From Salvelinus alpinus (taxonomy: Eukaryota > Chordata > Actinopteri > Salmoniformes > Salmonidae), in contig NC_092094.1 in the NCBI RefSeq assembly GCF_045679555.1, forward strand, positions 17,116,905 through 17,180,904: a stretch of 64,000 nucleotides of DNA. Reading direction: 5' to 3'. Positions 39,719-64,000 of the stretch are shown here, piece by piece. Position 1 is the first letter of the stretch. Every line of letters starts with the position of its first letter. The notes beneath the pieces are model-generated. The model saw only the letters and a program-made list of their open reading frames with translations. It had not been told where the DNA came from and searched no databases. The translations under genes and the position numbers were made by a program.

Positions 39719-41348
39719 ATTACCTCTGCCTTCTCTCTTTAACCACTTCTGTCACTAGACCACCAAACTACCATTCCATGCTCTCACAATCAATATGGCT
39801 CTCTGCAAGAGTACAGCAATGGATCTACACAAACACCTATAACACATCGTCCAAGTCTTTGGAAGTTCTAGGAAGGGTTGACCAGCACAAAAACAAGCCC
39901 ATTCAGGGCATTAAGAAAAGGCCTTATTTCAGGTGACTTGCTTCAGGTTTCATCAGAGATGTTCGCCAACAAAAACAAAACACTTCTGTGACGGCACGAG
40001 AACGAATCAGATCAAACTCTGGCAGACGTGTACAGCAGTGCAGCATTTCCTGCTTAATTTCAATATTTTGTGATGGGAGTGCTAGCGGCTCAACATGAAT
40101 ATTATCAGCTCTGTGTTCCATTGAGCAGAAACATTGGTCCTGTCCTGACACAGCCATATCTGACTGAATCGCACGCACAGCTAGGTGATACGTGTCACAT
40201 TGTGTGCTCTACAAATGCAAAGTCTACCAATGTAAGTCTGGTGGGTGTGAAACTATCATGTTCAAGGTTGCCCCTTGTTTCACACCTTTTACTCATTCTA
40301 ACTGGTTGCCACTTGTCCATGGCTTATGATTGGCTGATTGGCTGCACTGTTGATTACATACTAATAAATGGCATTATGGTATTTATGCCAGTGCTGTCAA
40401 TCAGATATTTTAAGCCTCATTGGACAGCTACCACCAACAGTGCCTTAGGAAATGTGATTTCTTCTGTTAGTCAAAAAGAGATAAAGAATATGTTCATTGA
40501 ACATTGAATGTTCCCAGCATTGTTGTTTTTATAATAATGACTGTCGGTGTGTGTTGATGCCTCACTGGTTCCAGCCTAGTATCATCAATGTCATTTACAT
40601 CTTGTTATGTAGAAGAAATAAAAATCAGTTGACATTGTGCTTCCGAGCATTACCTGTGTCTCTTTGGGGTCTCCTCTCCTCTCGACTCTGTCTCATATAT
40701 CAGACAGCTCAAAGGAACAGTCTCTCTCCTTCCTGACCACAAACTGGCTCACTTTTATAAATGTCCCCAATAAAAGTATGAAAGAGATACATTCCCATTT
40801 CTGTCGATGTCCAGTAGCTCCTAGTTGACTGCTGAACAGCAGCTACGATCAGTGACACATCAACCCCTCTCTGTGTCCATAGATCTGCTCTACCTAGAAC
40901 ACTGCAGAAGAGATTCTTAAGCAGAGACTCAACTAACGCAACCATTCAAACGGATGAAGTGCGTTGTCTCTGTTATGTTAGAGAGCCCAATGGCTGACAA
41001 TCCTTCTGTAGAGCGTCACAACTGAGATTGAGGCCAGGCACCAATACTGACATGGCTTGAATCCTTACAGGAGAATAATGGTTGCTATGTACCAATGGAT
41101 GACTGGCAATAGAGACCACAGAGAAGGAGCCCTAGACAGTCCCTGGTTATTTGGTGCTGATTGCATTCCAATTGTGAAGCCAGTCCCCCTTTCCCCTTTA
41201 GGAAAGAAGAAGCCTCTCCCAGTCCACTGTCTGTTTTGGGCCTGCTTCCTGAAGGCTGCTCTCCAAACAGTCATGTTCCCCTGCTAGCCCCCTGTCTGTT
41301 CCTCCCTCTTTATCATATTTGTCCCACTCTAAACCTCACCTCCTCATA
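39719..41348. other. Non-coding stretch
   Basis: No recognised exon or repeat; the longest ORF (40070-40507, 145 codons) shows no family signature. Confidence 0.4.
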
Positions 41349-41599
41349 CAGGTGTAGGGTCTTAGTTTAATCACCCTGTTCCAGAAGAGCTTTCCTGCAT
41401 AAAATTTGTAGTGTATTTGAGATTTCAAAAGGCCTCTGAAGTTTATAATTTCCACTTTGAAATTTCAGACTTGATCTTCCCTCACAAAAATGTTTTATCA
41501 ACCGCTACAAAAGAAATGTATGAATTAATAATTGACATGATCATTCACATTTCCTGATGCTGCTGTAGCAAACTGGCTCAAATTAATATCCTACATCTG
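41349..41599. mobile_element. MITE copy 2 (about 251 bp)
   Basis: Same family as 39063-39328. Starts CAGGTGTAGGGTCTTAGTTT and ends AAATTAATATCCTACATCTG with TA on both sides. Outside the TA a perfect 9-bp direct repeat ACCTCCTCA flanks the element (41338-41346 and 41602-41610). Confidence 0.8.
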
Positions 41600-41874
41600 T
41601 AACCTCCTCAACTCCTACACTAGCTAGAGCTAGAGGGGAACCCAATCACAAATGTATACCTGCTCTTTCGAACAGACAGAAGGTCAATCCATAGGAAAAG
41701 AGGTGTGTTTCAGTGTTAGATGTACTTGAGGAAAGTCCATGGTCCAGAAACTTAGCCTCATTACTGAGAGTTTGGCATCATTGTATGGATTCTTGATTGC
41801 AGCTATCTTAAGTCAAGTGATCTAGATAATAAAGCTAGGCCTGAAGTTTATGATGGAGAGAACCCTGTAGAGGA

Positions 41875-41951
41875 CCATGGAGAGAACCCTGGAGAGAACC
41901 CTGGAGAGAACCCTGGAGAGAACCATGGAGAGAACCATGGAGAGAACCCTC
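41875..41951. repeat. 12-bp tandem repeat
   Basis: About six units of GAGAGAACCCTG or GAGAGAACCATG, ending just before the 32-bp array. Confidence 0.9.
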
Positions 41952-41961
41952 ATAATTGTTT

Positions 41962-44133
41962 GAAATAGTGTCTATTCTGAAATATGATAGCTGTTATAAG
42001 TGTCTATTCTGAAAGATGATAGCTGTTATAAGTATCTATTCTGAAAGAAGATAGCTGTTATAAGTGTCTATTCTGAAAGAAGATAGCTGTTATAAGTGTC
42101 TATTCTGAAAGAAGATAGCTGTTATAAGTGTCTATTCTGAAAGATGATAGCTGTTATAAGTGTCTATTCTGAAAGATGATAGCTGTTATAAGTGTCTATT
42201 CTGAAATATGATAGCTGTTATAAGTGTCTATTCTGAAATATGATAGCTGTTATAAGTGTCTATTCTGAAAGAAGATAGCTGTTATAAGTGTCTATTCTGA
42301 AAGAAGATAGCTGTTATAAGTGTCTATTCTGAAAGAAGATAGCTGTTATAAGTGTCTATTCTGAAAGAAGATAGCTGTTATAAGTGTCTATTCTGAAATA
42401 TGATAGCTGTTATAAGTGTCTATTCTGAAATATGATAGCTGTTATAAGTGTCTATTCTGAAAGAAGATAGCTGTTATACGTGTCTATTCTGAAATATGAT
42501 AGCTGTTATAAGTATCTATTCTGAAAGATAATAGCTGTTATAAGTATCTATTCTGAAATATGATAGCTGTTATAAGTATCTATTCTGAAATATGATAGCT
42601 GTTATAAGTATCTATTCTGAAATATGATAGCTGTTATAAGTGTCTATTCTGAAATATGATAGCTGTTATAAGTATCTATTCTGAAATATGATAGCTGTTA
42701 TAAGTGTCTATTCTGAAAGATGATAGCTGTTATAAGTATCTATTCTGAAATATGATAGCTGTTATAAGTGTCTATTCTGAAAGAAGATAGCTGTTATAAG
42801 TGTCTATTCTGAAAGAAGATAGCTGTTATAAGTGTCTATTCTGAAAGAAGATAGCTGTTATAAGTATCTATTCTGAAAGAAGATAGCTGTTATAAGTGTC
42901 TATTCTGAAAGAAGATAGCTGTTATAAGTGTCTATTCTGAAAGAAGATAGCTGTTATAAGTGTCTATTCTGAAAGAAGATAGCTGTTATAAGTGTCTATT
43001 CTGAAAGAAGATAGCTGTTATAAGTGTCTATTCTGAAAGAAGATAGCTGTTATAAGTGTCTATTCTGAAAGAAGATAGCTGTTATAAGTGTCTATTCTGA
43101 AATATGATAGCTGTTATAAGTGTCTATTCTGAAAGAAGATAGCTGTTATAAGTGTCTATTCTGAAATATGATAGCTGTTATAAGTGTCTATTCTGAAATA
43201 TGATAGCTGTTATAAGTGTCTATTCTGAAAGATGATAGCTGTTATAAGTGTCTATTCTGAAAGATGATAGCTGTTATAAGTGTCTATTCTGAAATATGAT
43301 AGCTGTTATAAGTGTCTATTCTGAAATATGATAGCTGTTATAAGTGTCTATTCTGAAAGAAGATAGCTGTTATAAGTGTCTATTCTGAAAGAAGATAGCT
43401 GTTATAAGTGTCTATTCTGAAAGAAGATAGCTGTTATAAGTGTCTATTCTGAAAGAAGATAGCTGTTATAAGTGTCTATTCTGAAAGAAGATAGCTGTTA
43501 TAAGTGTCTATTCTGAAATATGATAGCTGTTATAAGTGTCTATTCTGAAATATGATAGCTGTTATAAGTGTCTATTCTGAAAGAAGATAGCTGTTATACG
43601 TGTCTATTCTGAAATATGATAGCTGTTATAAGTATCTATTCTGAAAGATGATAGCTGTTATAAGTATCTATTCTGAAATATGATAGCTGTTATAAGTATC
43701 TATTCTGAAATATGATAGCTGTTATAAGTATCTATTCTGAAATATGATAGCTGTTATAAGTGTCTATTCTGAAATATGATAGCTGTTATAAGTATCTATT
43801 CTGAAATATGATAGCTGTTATAAGTGTCTATTCTGAAAGATGATAGCTGTTATAAGTATCTATTCTGAAATATGATAGCTGTTATAAGTGTCTATTCTGA
43901 AAGAAGATAGCTGTTATAAGTGTCTATTCTGAAAGAAGATAGCTGTTATAAGTGTCTATTCTGAAAGAAGATAGCTGTTATAAGTATCTATTCTGAAAGA
44001 AGATAGCTGTTATAAGTATCTATTCTGAAAGATGATAGCTGTTATAAGTATCTATTCTGAAAGATGATAGCTGTTATAAGTATCTATTCTGAAAGATGAT
44101 AGCTGTTATAAGTGTCTATTCTGAAAGAAGATA
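41962..44133. repeat. 32-bp minisatellite, about 68 copies, with 1120-bp higher-order repeat
   Basis: Tandem 32-bp units with core GATAGCTGTTATAAGTGTCT and ATTCTGAAAGAA. Unit variants are GTGTC/GTATC and AAAGAAG/AAAGATG/AAATATG. The rare variant TTATACG occurs at 42474 and again at 43594, exactly 1120 bp (35 units) apart, with the same order of neighbouring variants, so a block of the array was duplicated. No open frame persists. Confidence 0.95.
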
Positions 44134-45429
44134 TGTGTGCACTAAATCATAGTTTGAGAAAACTTACTAGTTATACCAAGAACTACATAATGAGCGGATC
44201 AAGCTTGGAAACATATAATTATCATGATATTGTAATGTACATATGAAGGCCTGGGAGCATAATTGTCTTTAAAATAGACAATGTAAAGCTCTATGCACAG
44301 CATAGCAGGCATTGTGACATGGGCTCTCTCCCTCTAAATGGTTTCTTTCTCTAAACGTTTTCCAATGTGGATATCTTACTCAGGTTCCTTTATATCAGTT
44401 ACTACATGTGGCTTGTTTGGACTGAAATACCCACAAATGTGTAGGAAGAGCAGGACAATCGTTAGCCTGAACCCAGACCTGTTTGTGCTGTATATCCTAC
44501 TCTTGGTGGTTTAGCATTGGAGTGTGATTGTTCAGAATTTGGCATTCATAGGGCCCACTAGTTATCCAAGTACTATTGACCTTTGGGTAATATAAAATAT
44601 TTTCTAAACTATAACAGCTACATTTTCAAAAGGTTCTTGTTGTATATAAGTAATACTACATTCTTCCTATAGTCTTCATGTAAGATAAACGTATTTTGCC
44701 CTCATATGAGATAAATGATGTCTACTTGCATGAAATAATTATGGCTGTATGATGATCTTATGACAACGTTTTGTTTACCAAAGTTATAGGTCCTGAATGT
44801 TGCAGCAACATACACTCATTACCATCATCAATAGCATGTTGTTTTGATAGAATTAGTTAGCAACATAAAGCTCCCACTTAGACACTATCATACTGTACAA
44901 AATTACTTTTATATTTTGACAAAATACAAGAATGCTTAAATAAATTGATACGGAAATATTTGAAATACAATTGAATTTGACTCCCCATCCATACAATAGT
45001 CTAGGCTAGCACGGAACTGAGAGTGTGAAATGAGCTCAGGTCATCCACTGTAAGGAAAGATTGTTGCTCATAAGTGAAAGACCAACTGAAAGACTAACAT
45101 TTAAAACTCTGTACCTATCTAAAAGTTACCAAAATCTTTACAAAATTGGCAACAGAAGACTACAAAAGGAAATGGAGGTTGTGTCATAAATTATATACAA
45201 AGGCTTTGGTCTGTTTGTACAATCAACAATGGTTCATTTGGATATGTATAGATGCAAACCTCAAAAGGCTTTAAACTCTGGCAGGCCTTGCATTTCTATG
45301 CATTGTTGCAGTGAGAGTAATTTAGTAGCACAAAGTCAAGTAAAACACTTAAGTACAACTATAACAAATAACTTGTACCCGATTGAATGAAATTAAATTA
45401 AAATGTGTAAAACATATAGGATATTCTGA
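44134..45429. other. Non-coding; possible distal pax6 3' UTR at 45165-45429
   Basis: No exon of another gene is seen in the 1.3 kb beyond the proximal pax6 poly(A) site. On the minus strand 45170-45240 contains AACCATTGTTGATTGTACAA and CAAAGCCTTTGTATATAATT, which resemble sequence that I recall from the longer mammalian PAX6 3' UTR, so a longer transcript end is possible. Confidence 0.4.
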
Positions 45430-46136
45430 GAAATATAAATGAAATTAACTTTATTATAGAAATTGTTCCGGGAGACTGCTAGGGAAGACAAATACTTACA
45501 TTTCGACATAACAAACTGAATTATATCGAAGACACAATCTACCGTTTTTAGCTACCAAAAGTTTTTTTCAACTCCATTTCAGCGGTTAATGCTTTCCATT
45601 TACAATGTTTCTGCCAGCAAGCTTTTGAAAAGAAAAGAATAGAGAAACAGGCTTCTCATACCCAACTGGTACCTGGAATGATACAAACTTGTTTCACCAG
45701 AGTCCACATTCTGTACACAGACTGGGAGAGCTTCTTGATATACATTGATAAAAAATATTCATGGAAGAAAATTCTTCACAAATGATCTTCTTTTCAGCAG
45801 AAGCAAGGACCAACTCAGTTTCACTGTCCATCCACGTTGTTCTTTTTTCATCATGACATACAACTGGCCATATACAAATACACCAAAAATGACATAAGTT
45901 GGAAACTGAAAACAGCTAGTTTTTCCCCACCATTTACGATGTTACACAGGGCACTTTACAGAAGTCCTTTCTCTTTTTTTCTTCTTCAAGTCTTTGTGGC
46001 CAAAGAATGACAGAGAATGGCCCAATCCCAGTACAAAATAGTCTCTTTTAGAGTATTTTCTCAGGTCTGTAATAAAATACTGCCGGACAGCTTCTTCTTT
46101 CGAGACAATATCCAAGGAGTCGCACGTTGAAAGTCT
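45430..46136 (-). other. pax6: pax6 3' UTR (proximal form)
   Basis: Runs from the stop codon at 46137-46139 to beyond the poly(A) signal at 45450-45455. Minus-strand segments TTTTTGGTGTATTTGTATAT and ATGATGAAAAAAGAACAACG (about 45845-45895) and GTGTCTTCGATATAATTCAG (about 45520-45540) closely match what I recall of the mammalian PAX6 3' UTR, an unusual degree of conservation for an untranslated region across fish and mammals. Confidence 0.75.
45450..45455 (-). terminator. pax6: Poly(A) signal AATAAA of pax6
   Basis: Minus strand reads TTTCTATAATAAAGTTAATT. The surrounding 40 bases match the mammalian PAX6 3' end from memory, supporting use as the proximal cleavage signal; cleavage is expected some 10-30 bases lower. 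Confidence 0.65.
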
Positions 46137-60481
<14,345 letters not shown>

Positions 60482-60617
60482 CCTGTGTACACTGCAGCCA
60501 AAGCCTTAGTTGATAAGTCTGAGCACAAATGAGACGGGACCACAGTGCTGGATAGCCCCTGCGAAGAGTTTGTCTTGTATATATGTTCCAAGTGATCTTG
60601 AATAGAGATGGAAATCC
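60482..60617 (-). other. pax6: pax6 5' UTR part of the first coding exon
   Basis: Leader sequence up to a good 3' splice site (minus-strand CTCTGCTTCCTTCGCAG|GGATTTCC at 60618/60617). If this acceptor is used the exon is 149 bp; otherwise the leader continues unspliced to the promoter. Confidence 0.6.
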
Positions 60618-60659
60618 CTGCGAAGGAAGCAGAGATTGACAATAAAATGGGTTGTCAGG

Positions 60660-60735
60660 GCTGCGCGAGACTGAAAATGTGCGCTCGTGAGTTGGTGAGA
60701 GAGAGAGAAAGAGAGAGGGGAGAGGGAGAGAGTAG
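60660..60735 (-). other. pax6: Pyrimidine-rich probable first-exon/leader region of pax6
   Basis: On the minus strand CTCTCCCTCTCCCCTCTCTC followed by GAGCGCACATTTTCAGTCTC, immediately below the CCAAT block. The transcription start is expected here or just above, but no precise initiator can be chosen. Confidence 0.4.
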
Positions 60736-60744
60736 CGCAGAGCA

Positions 60745-60900
60745 GCGCACCTATGCTGATTGGTGATGGTACAAGTGTATTAATGTATGTGTTCCTGGTC
60801 TGTGCCTCGCCTCCACTCCTCTTCAGTGGCCGATTAGCAGTGCCTGACCTCTGTCATCATCTTCCAGCGAAACACTTCCTCCTACTCCGCCGTGCAGAGC
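60745..60900 (-). promoter_or_regulatory. pax6: Conserved pax6 promoter block with CCAAT box
   Basis: Minus strand includes GGAAGTGTTTCGCTGGAAGA, GATGATGACAGAGGTCAGGC, GAGTGGAGGCGAGGC and CCATCACCAATCAGCATAGG. The order and sequence strongly resemble the upstream promoter region of mammalian PAX6 as I remember it, including the CCAAT box (ACCAATCAGC, 60757-60766). It lies directly above the leader, as expected for the main promoter. Confidence 0.65.
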
Positions 60901-60983
60901 GGGAAACCGGGCAGAGCCAGTGCTAGCTTTTCAAACCTACTAATAACTCTGCTCATGCAAATTCACTTCTCCCTCTCTAACAT

Positions 60984-61028
60984 ACACACACACACGCGCG
61001 CACACACACAAACACGCGCACACACACG

Positions 61029-61101
<73 letters not shown>
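60984..61101. repeat. (CA)n microsatellite
   Basis: CA dinucleotides with CGCG and AAACACGCG interruptions at the left and a pure run at about 61034-61101. The Thr-His ORF through it is not a gene. Confidence 0.95.
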
Positions 61102-61103
<2 letters not shown>

Positions 61104-62666
61104 AAAATGTCCTTTAGGAATGCTATTGGATGCTATTGAAGGCTAACCATTGGATAAGGAATGGCAAGTGCAACTCACAGGGCTCCACCATCGTGGAACG
61201 CAGACAAGCCTTCCTACACTAACGATGAACCTGAAGTTATACATGGACATACGGGCGGTGAACACATGGTGCGCGCCGACCTCAAATTAATCAACATTCA
61301 CAATTTGCAGTCCATCTTTATCGTTTACACTGATAGTCCACTGATAAAGACCAACAAAGCACCACTTTACTAATTTAACCTACATAAATTGATAGCTTAT
61401 CTATTTGTAATATTAACATTTATATATATATATATATATATGTTTTATCAAAAGGCTGAATTGAAAGATTCAGTTTAGGAATTATCTGGCTATCACTTCT
61501 GAAAGCGATCTTTACGCAGCAGCCAGAAGTGCAGTGTCATAATTGCAAACTTTCTGCACTTGTCGCTGTTGATTATGACATCACATCGTAGATTTGGTTG
61601 TTTAGACCGAAATTATAAACAATATCTATGGACTAAATTAATATAATAGAGAGAACGATAATCTTACTTCATTTTCAATGGACCAAATGATAGCCAAGAC
61701 GCAGCGTCCAAGATTCTAAAGGACAGATAACACAGGACGTAAATATAAGCAAATTACTTTGCAGTCATGACCACACAGCAGACCTACATTTGTTGAATGC
61801 CTGGCCATTAACGCACACCATACACTCCAAATCAACCCCTCCGTGCCTGCATTTGACTTTACACTTGGAGGACCAGTCTCGGCTATGGGTGTTCCCATCA
61901 TTTATTCAAATGGAATAGATTCCGGGTCGTGGGATAAGAAACAAGGGGGGCTGTGGCATGGTGGGGTAACCTGCAAGAGGGGAGAAAAGTGTCGGGAGGC
62001 GCAGAGCATAAAATGAACTCGTGGATGCATACACTTGACTTCCTTTGACATGTGAAAAGTGCTAAAAGTCAGAGCTCATCAATAAACTGAATAAGTTCTG
62101 ACAACCATTGCATTCCCAACTAAAGTACAATGAGAAGACAAACGACACTGCCAAAGAGTTTGCATCGCAATGAAAGGGTGGCTAGGATAATGAGCTGCCG
62201 CGACCGTCATGCACTGTCATCTCGAGTCCCGTGGTGAAACTCTGTCACTTCCTAATATTTGCACAAAACTTTCATTCCACTCCTCTACAATCCTTGCTGC
62301 AAATTCTTATGACGTGGACGGTTTACTGTTGCCTACACATTTTGGCACACTGTTTTTGCAGTGCGCAGAAGTGCTCACGAAGTTAGGCTACCAATGTGGC
62401 AATTTTTTTTATTCCAAGGAACTCTGTTGTCATATGTGGAATATATAGTTAGATGCAGTAAAGTAGGCTATATGTGTCTTAGAATCAGGGATAAAATAGC
62501 AAATTATTCTAATTAAATTATTTGTATAAGAGCAAGATTCTATGTATCTGTAGGCTACATAAACTATAGGCCACCCTTACAATGTGGTTATTTTAAGGTT
62601 TCTGTGTAGTAAAATATTGGTTAATAGTATGTCAAAATCAAAGATGTTTAAGATGGGCTCACTCGG
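61102..62666. other. Upstream flank of pax6, non-coding
   Basis: No coding exon recognised. A (TA)n run of about 18 bases is at 61424-61441. Upstream non-coding pax6 exons could lie here but no convincing splice pair was identified. Confidence 0.45.
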
Positions 62667-62890
62667 GCTCCCCACTAGCACAGCGGTCTAAGGCACTGCA
62701 TCTCAGTGCTAGTGTCACTACAGACCCTGGTTCGGTTCCAAGCTGTATCACATCCGGCCGTGATTGGGATTCCTATATACCGGCGCACAATTGCCCCAGC
62801 GTCGTTAGGGTTTGGCCCGGGTAGGCCGTCATTGTAAATAAGAATTTGTTCTTAAATGACTTGCCTAGTTAAATGAAGGTTAAATAAATA
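62667..62890 (+). mobile_element. tRNA-derived salmonid SINE, plus strand
   Basis: Head GGGCTCCCCACTAGCACAGC, TCTAAGGCACTGCATCTCAG, B-box-like CCCTGGTTCGGTTCC, body ACATCCGGCCGTGATTGGGA and tail TGACTTGCCTAGTTAAATGA...GGTTAAATAAATA. The most complete of the three copies of this family in the window. Confidence 0.85.
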
Positions 62891-64000
62891 CTAACGTTTG
62901 AATATGATATTTGATGAAGCTTTCTGAGCATGCACAGCATAGGCCAAACATTTTATGTATGCAAATAAACAAAACATGACACTGTCAACGCATGTTGAAA
63001 ATGCAGTTATAATTGCTTTGATGCACATCTATGGGCGAAATACATCATTACATTTTTACCCTAAAACTAGGCTACCAAAAAGTCGTCTTTCATGTCCATA
63101 AACCCACTGAAGAACCATGCAGTGCACTGCTAACAACATTTGTTATATTGTAATGTACAAACCACAATTCCTTCTGCTTCACTCCATTCAATGAGAAGAT
63201 CCCAGATCAAGCTGTTGTAACAATGCTCAACAATAGCACCTATGGATCATTTCATTCTTTGGAAAGATGTAATCCGCCTTGTTGTTTTCTTGTGGTTGAG
63301 TTATCTTGTTACTTGACTCCAGAACACATTTCTCGAAATCAACAAGTGAAAAACAACAACATTTAAACTGTAAATCCATTAATTGGAACAACTCAGGAAA
63401 CATCCACGAGTTGCAATTGCTATGTGGAAAATTATCAATTAGCGCAGTTTTGGATTAGCACAAAGTACTTTCTCAGACCATGGGAAAATACTGGAATCTT
63501 GTCGCTCTTTTCCCTCGGGCAAAGTGTTTTTTGAGCACCCCCTAAAAGTTTTGACCCCCCCCCTCAAAAAATCATAAGGGGAGGTGTCACTGAATGTGGC
63601 TGACGTCATCATTGAAAACAGGACAGGGAGAGATAGAGAGAGAAAGAAAGAGAGAGAGACAAAAGTATCAGCCGAAGCGAATAAAGTGGGTTGATACAGC
63701 CATTGATTTATAAGAAGTTATGGAGAGGATCGTTTGTGGGAAACGTGAGGTTTTATGAGGTTTATTATTATATTCAACAGCTAACTAGTAGACTAGCACT
63801 TGATCTTGGAGTATCACAGCTAACAAATTATAAATTGCAGCTAGGCTATACTTGACATAAATGATCTACTGCTGAATGAATACATGTTTTGTCATATAGG
63901 TCTAACCATTCACTCCTGTATGGAGGGGGGTAGTAACATGTTTTGTTATGGCTATACCTGCAGGCCTATGTGTTTATTAATTGTGATGCAGGCCCATATT
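62891..64000. other. Upstream flank of pax6 with candidate enhancer
   Basis: No coding sequence recognised. Includes the candidate enhancer at 63360-63480 and a consensus cAMP-response element TGACGTCA at 63601-63608 ahead of a purine-rich AGAGAGA tract. Confidence 0.45.
63360..63480. promoter_or_regulatory. pax6: Candidate upstream (ectoderm/lens or pancreas) enhancer of pax6
   Basis: Contains AAATCCATTAATTGGAACAA, CGAGTTGCAATTGCTATGTG, AAAATTATCAATTAGCGCAG and TTGGATTAGCACAAAGTA. Clustered homeodomain cores about 2.6 kb upstream of the promoter fit the position of the known vertebrate ectoderm/pancreas enhancers. Inference from position and motifs. Confidence 0.4.

Overview
The window is vertebrate nuclear DNA and almost certainly from a salmonid fish (Salmo, Oncorhynchus or Salvelinus type). 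That assignment rests on the interspersed repeats, which I recognise from family knowledge and not from a search: HpaI-type and other tRNA-derived salmonid SINEs, several Tc1 families including a relative of the Tss elements from which Sleeping Beauty was reconstructed, L2-like LINEs ending in (TTTGA)n-type tails, and salmonid MITEs. There is no prokaryotic gene content.

The only host protein-coding gene I can support is pax6, on the minus strand. Its coding exons run from 60481 down to 46137, with the 3' UTR continuing to about 45430. All eleven constitutive coding exons plus the alternative paired-box exon 5a can be placed to the base. Exon lengths (131, 42, 216, 166, 159, 83, 151, 113, 148) and phases join into one open frame of 439 residues, or 453 with exon 5a. 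The protein begins with the fish-type extension MPQKE..., and an internal MMQNS start would give the 420-residue form that resembles mammalian PAX6. A conserved CCAAT-box promoter block lies at about 60745-60900, and a poly(A) signal at 45450-45455 sits in a stretch that strongly resembles the mammalian PAX6 3' UTR. Introns carry a Tc1 copy, a SINE and several candidate conserved regulatory blocks.

The 45 kb downstream of pax6 (1-45000) holds no coding exon I can recognise. In other vertebrates elp4 lies tail-to-tail with pax6 and its introns house pax6 enhancers; I looked for elp4 exons by eye and found none. This flank is a mosaic of non-coding sequence with a few enhancer-like islands, nested transposons and very long tandem arrays. 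The arrays are: (CA)n compound 8855-9682; 22-bp unit 16254-16740; 30-bp unit 23311-23590; 54-bp unit 23722-25322; 39-bp unit 25746-27100; 23-bp unit 30787-32203; 32-bp unit 41962-44133. Several of these create long artefactual ORFs.

The most informative structures are: (i) a four-element nest at 17240-22530, in which a plus-strand LINE is split by a MITE that itself contains a minus-strand LINE, and is split again by a Tc1; (ii) a Tc1 cluster at 32861-36096 with a fold-back junction; (iii) a TTAA-flanked piggyBac-like insertion inside a Tc1 at the left edge; (iv) higher-order periodicities (390 bp and 1120 bp) inside two minisatellites; and (v) a 110-160 bp cassette present twice (32.66 and 39.58 kb) behind pyrimidine tracts with splice-like borders. 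I saw no previously undescribed multi-gene system.
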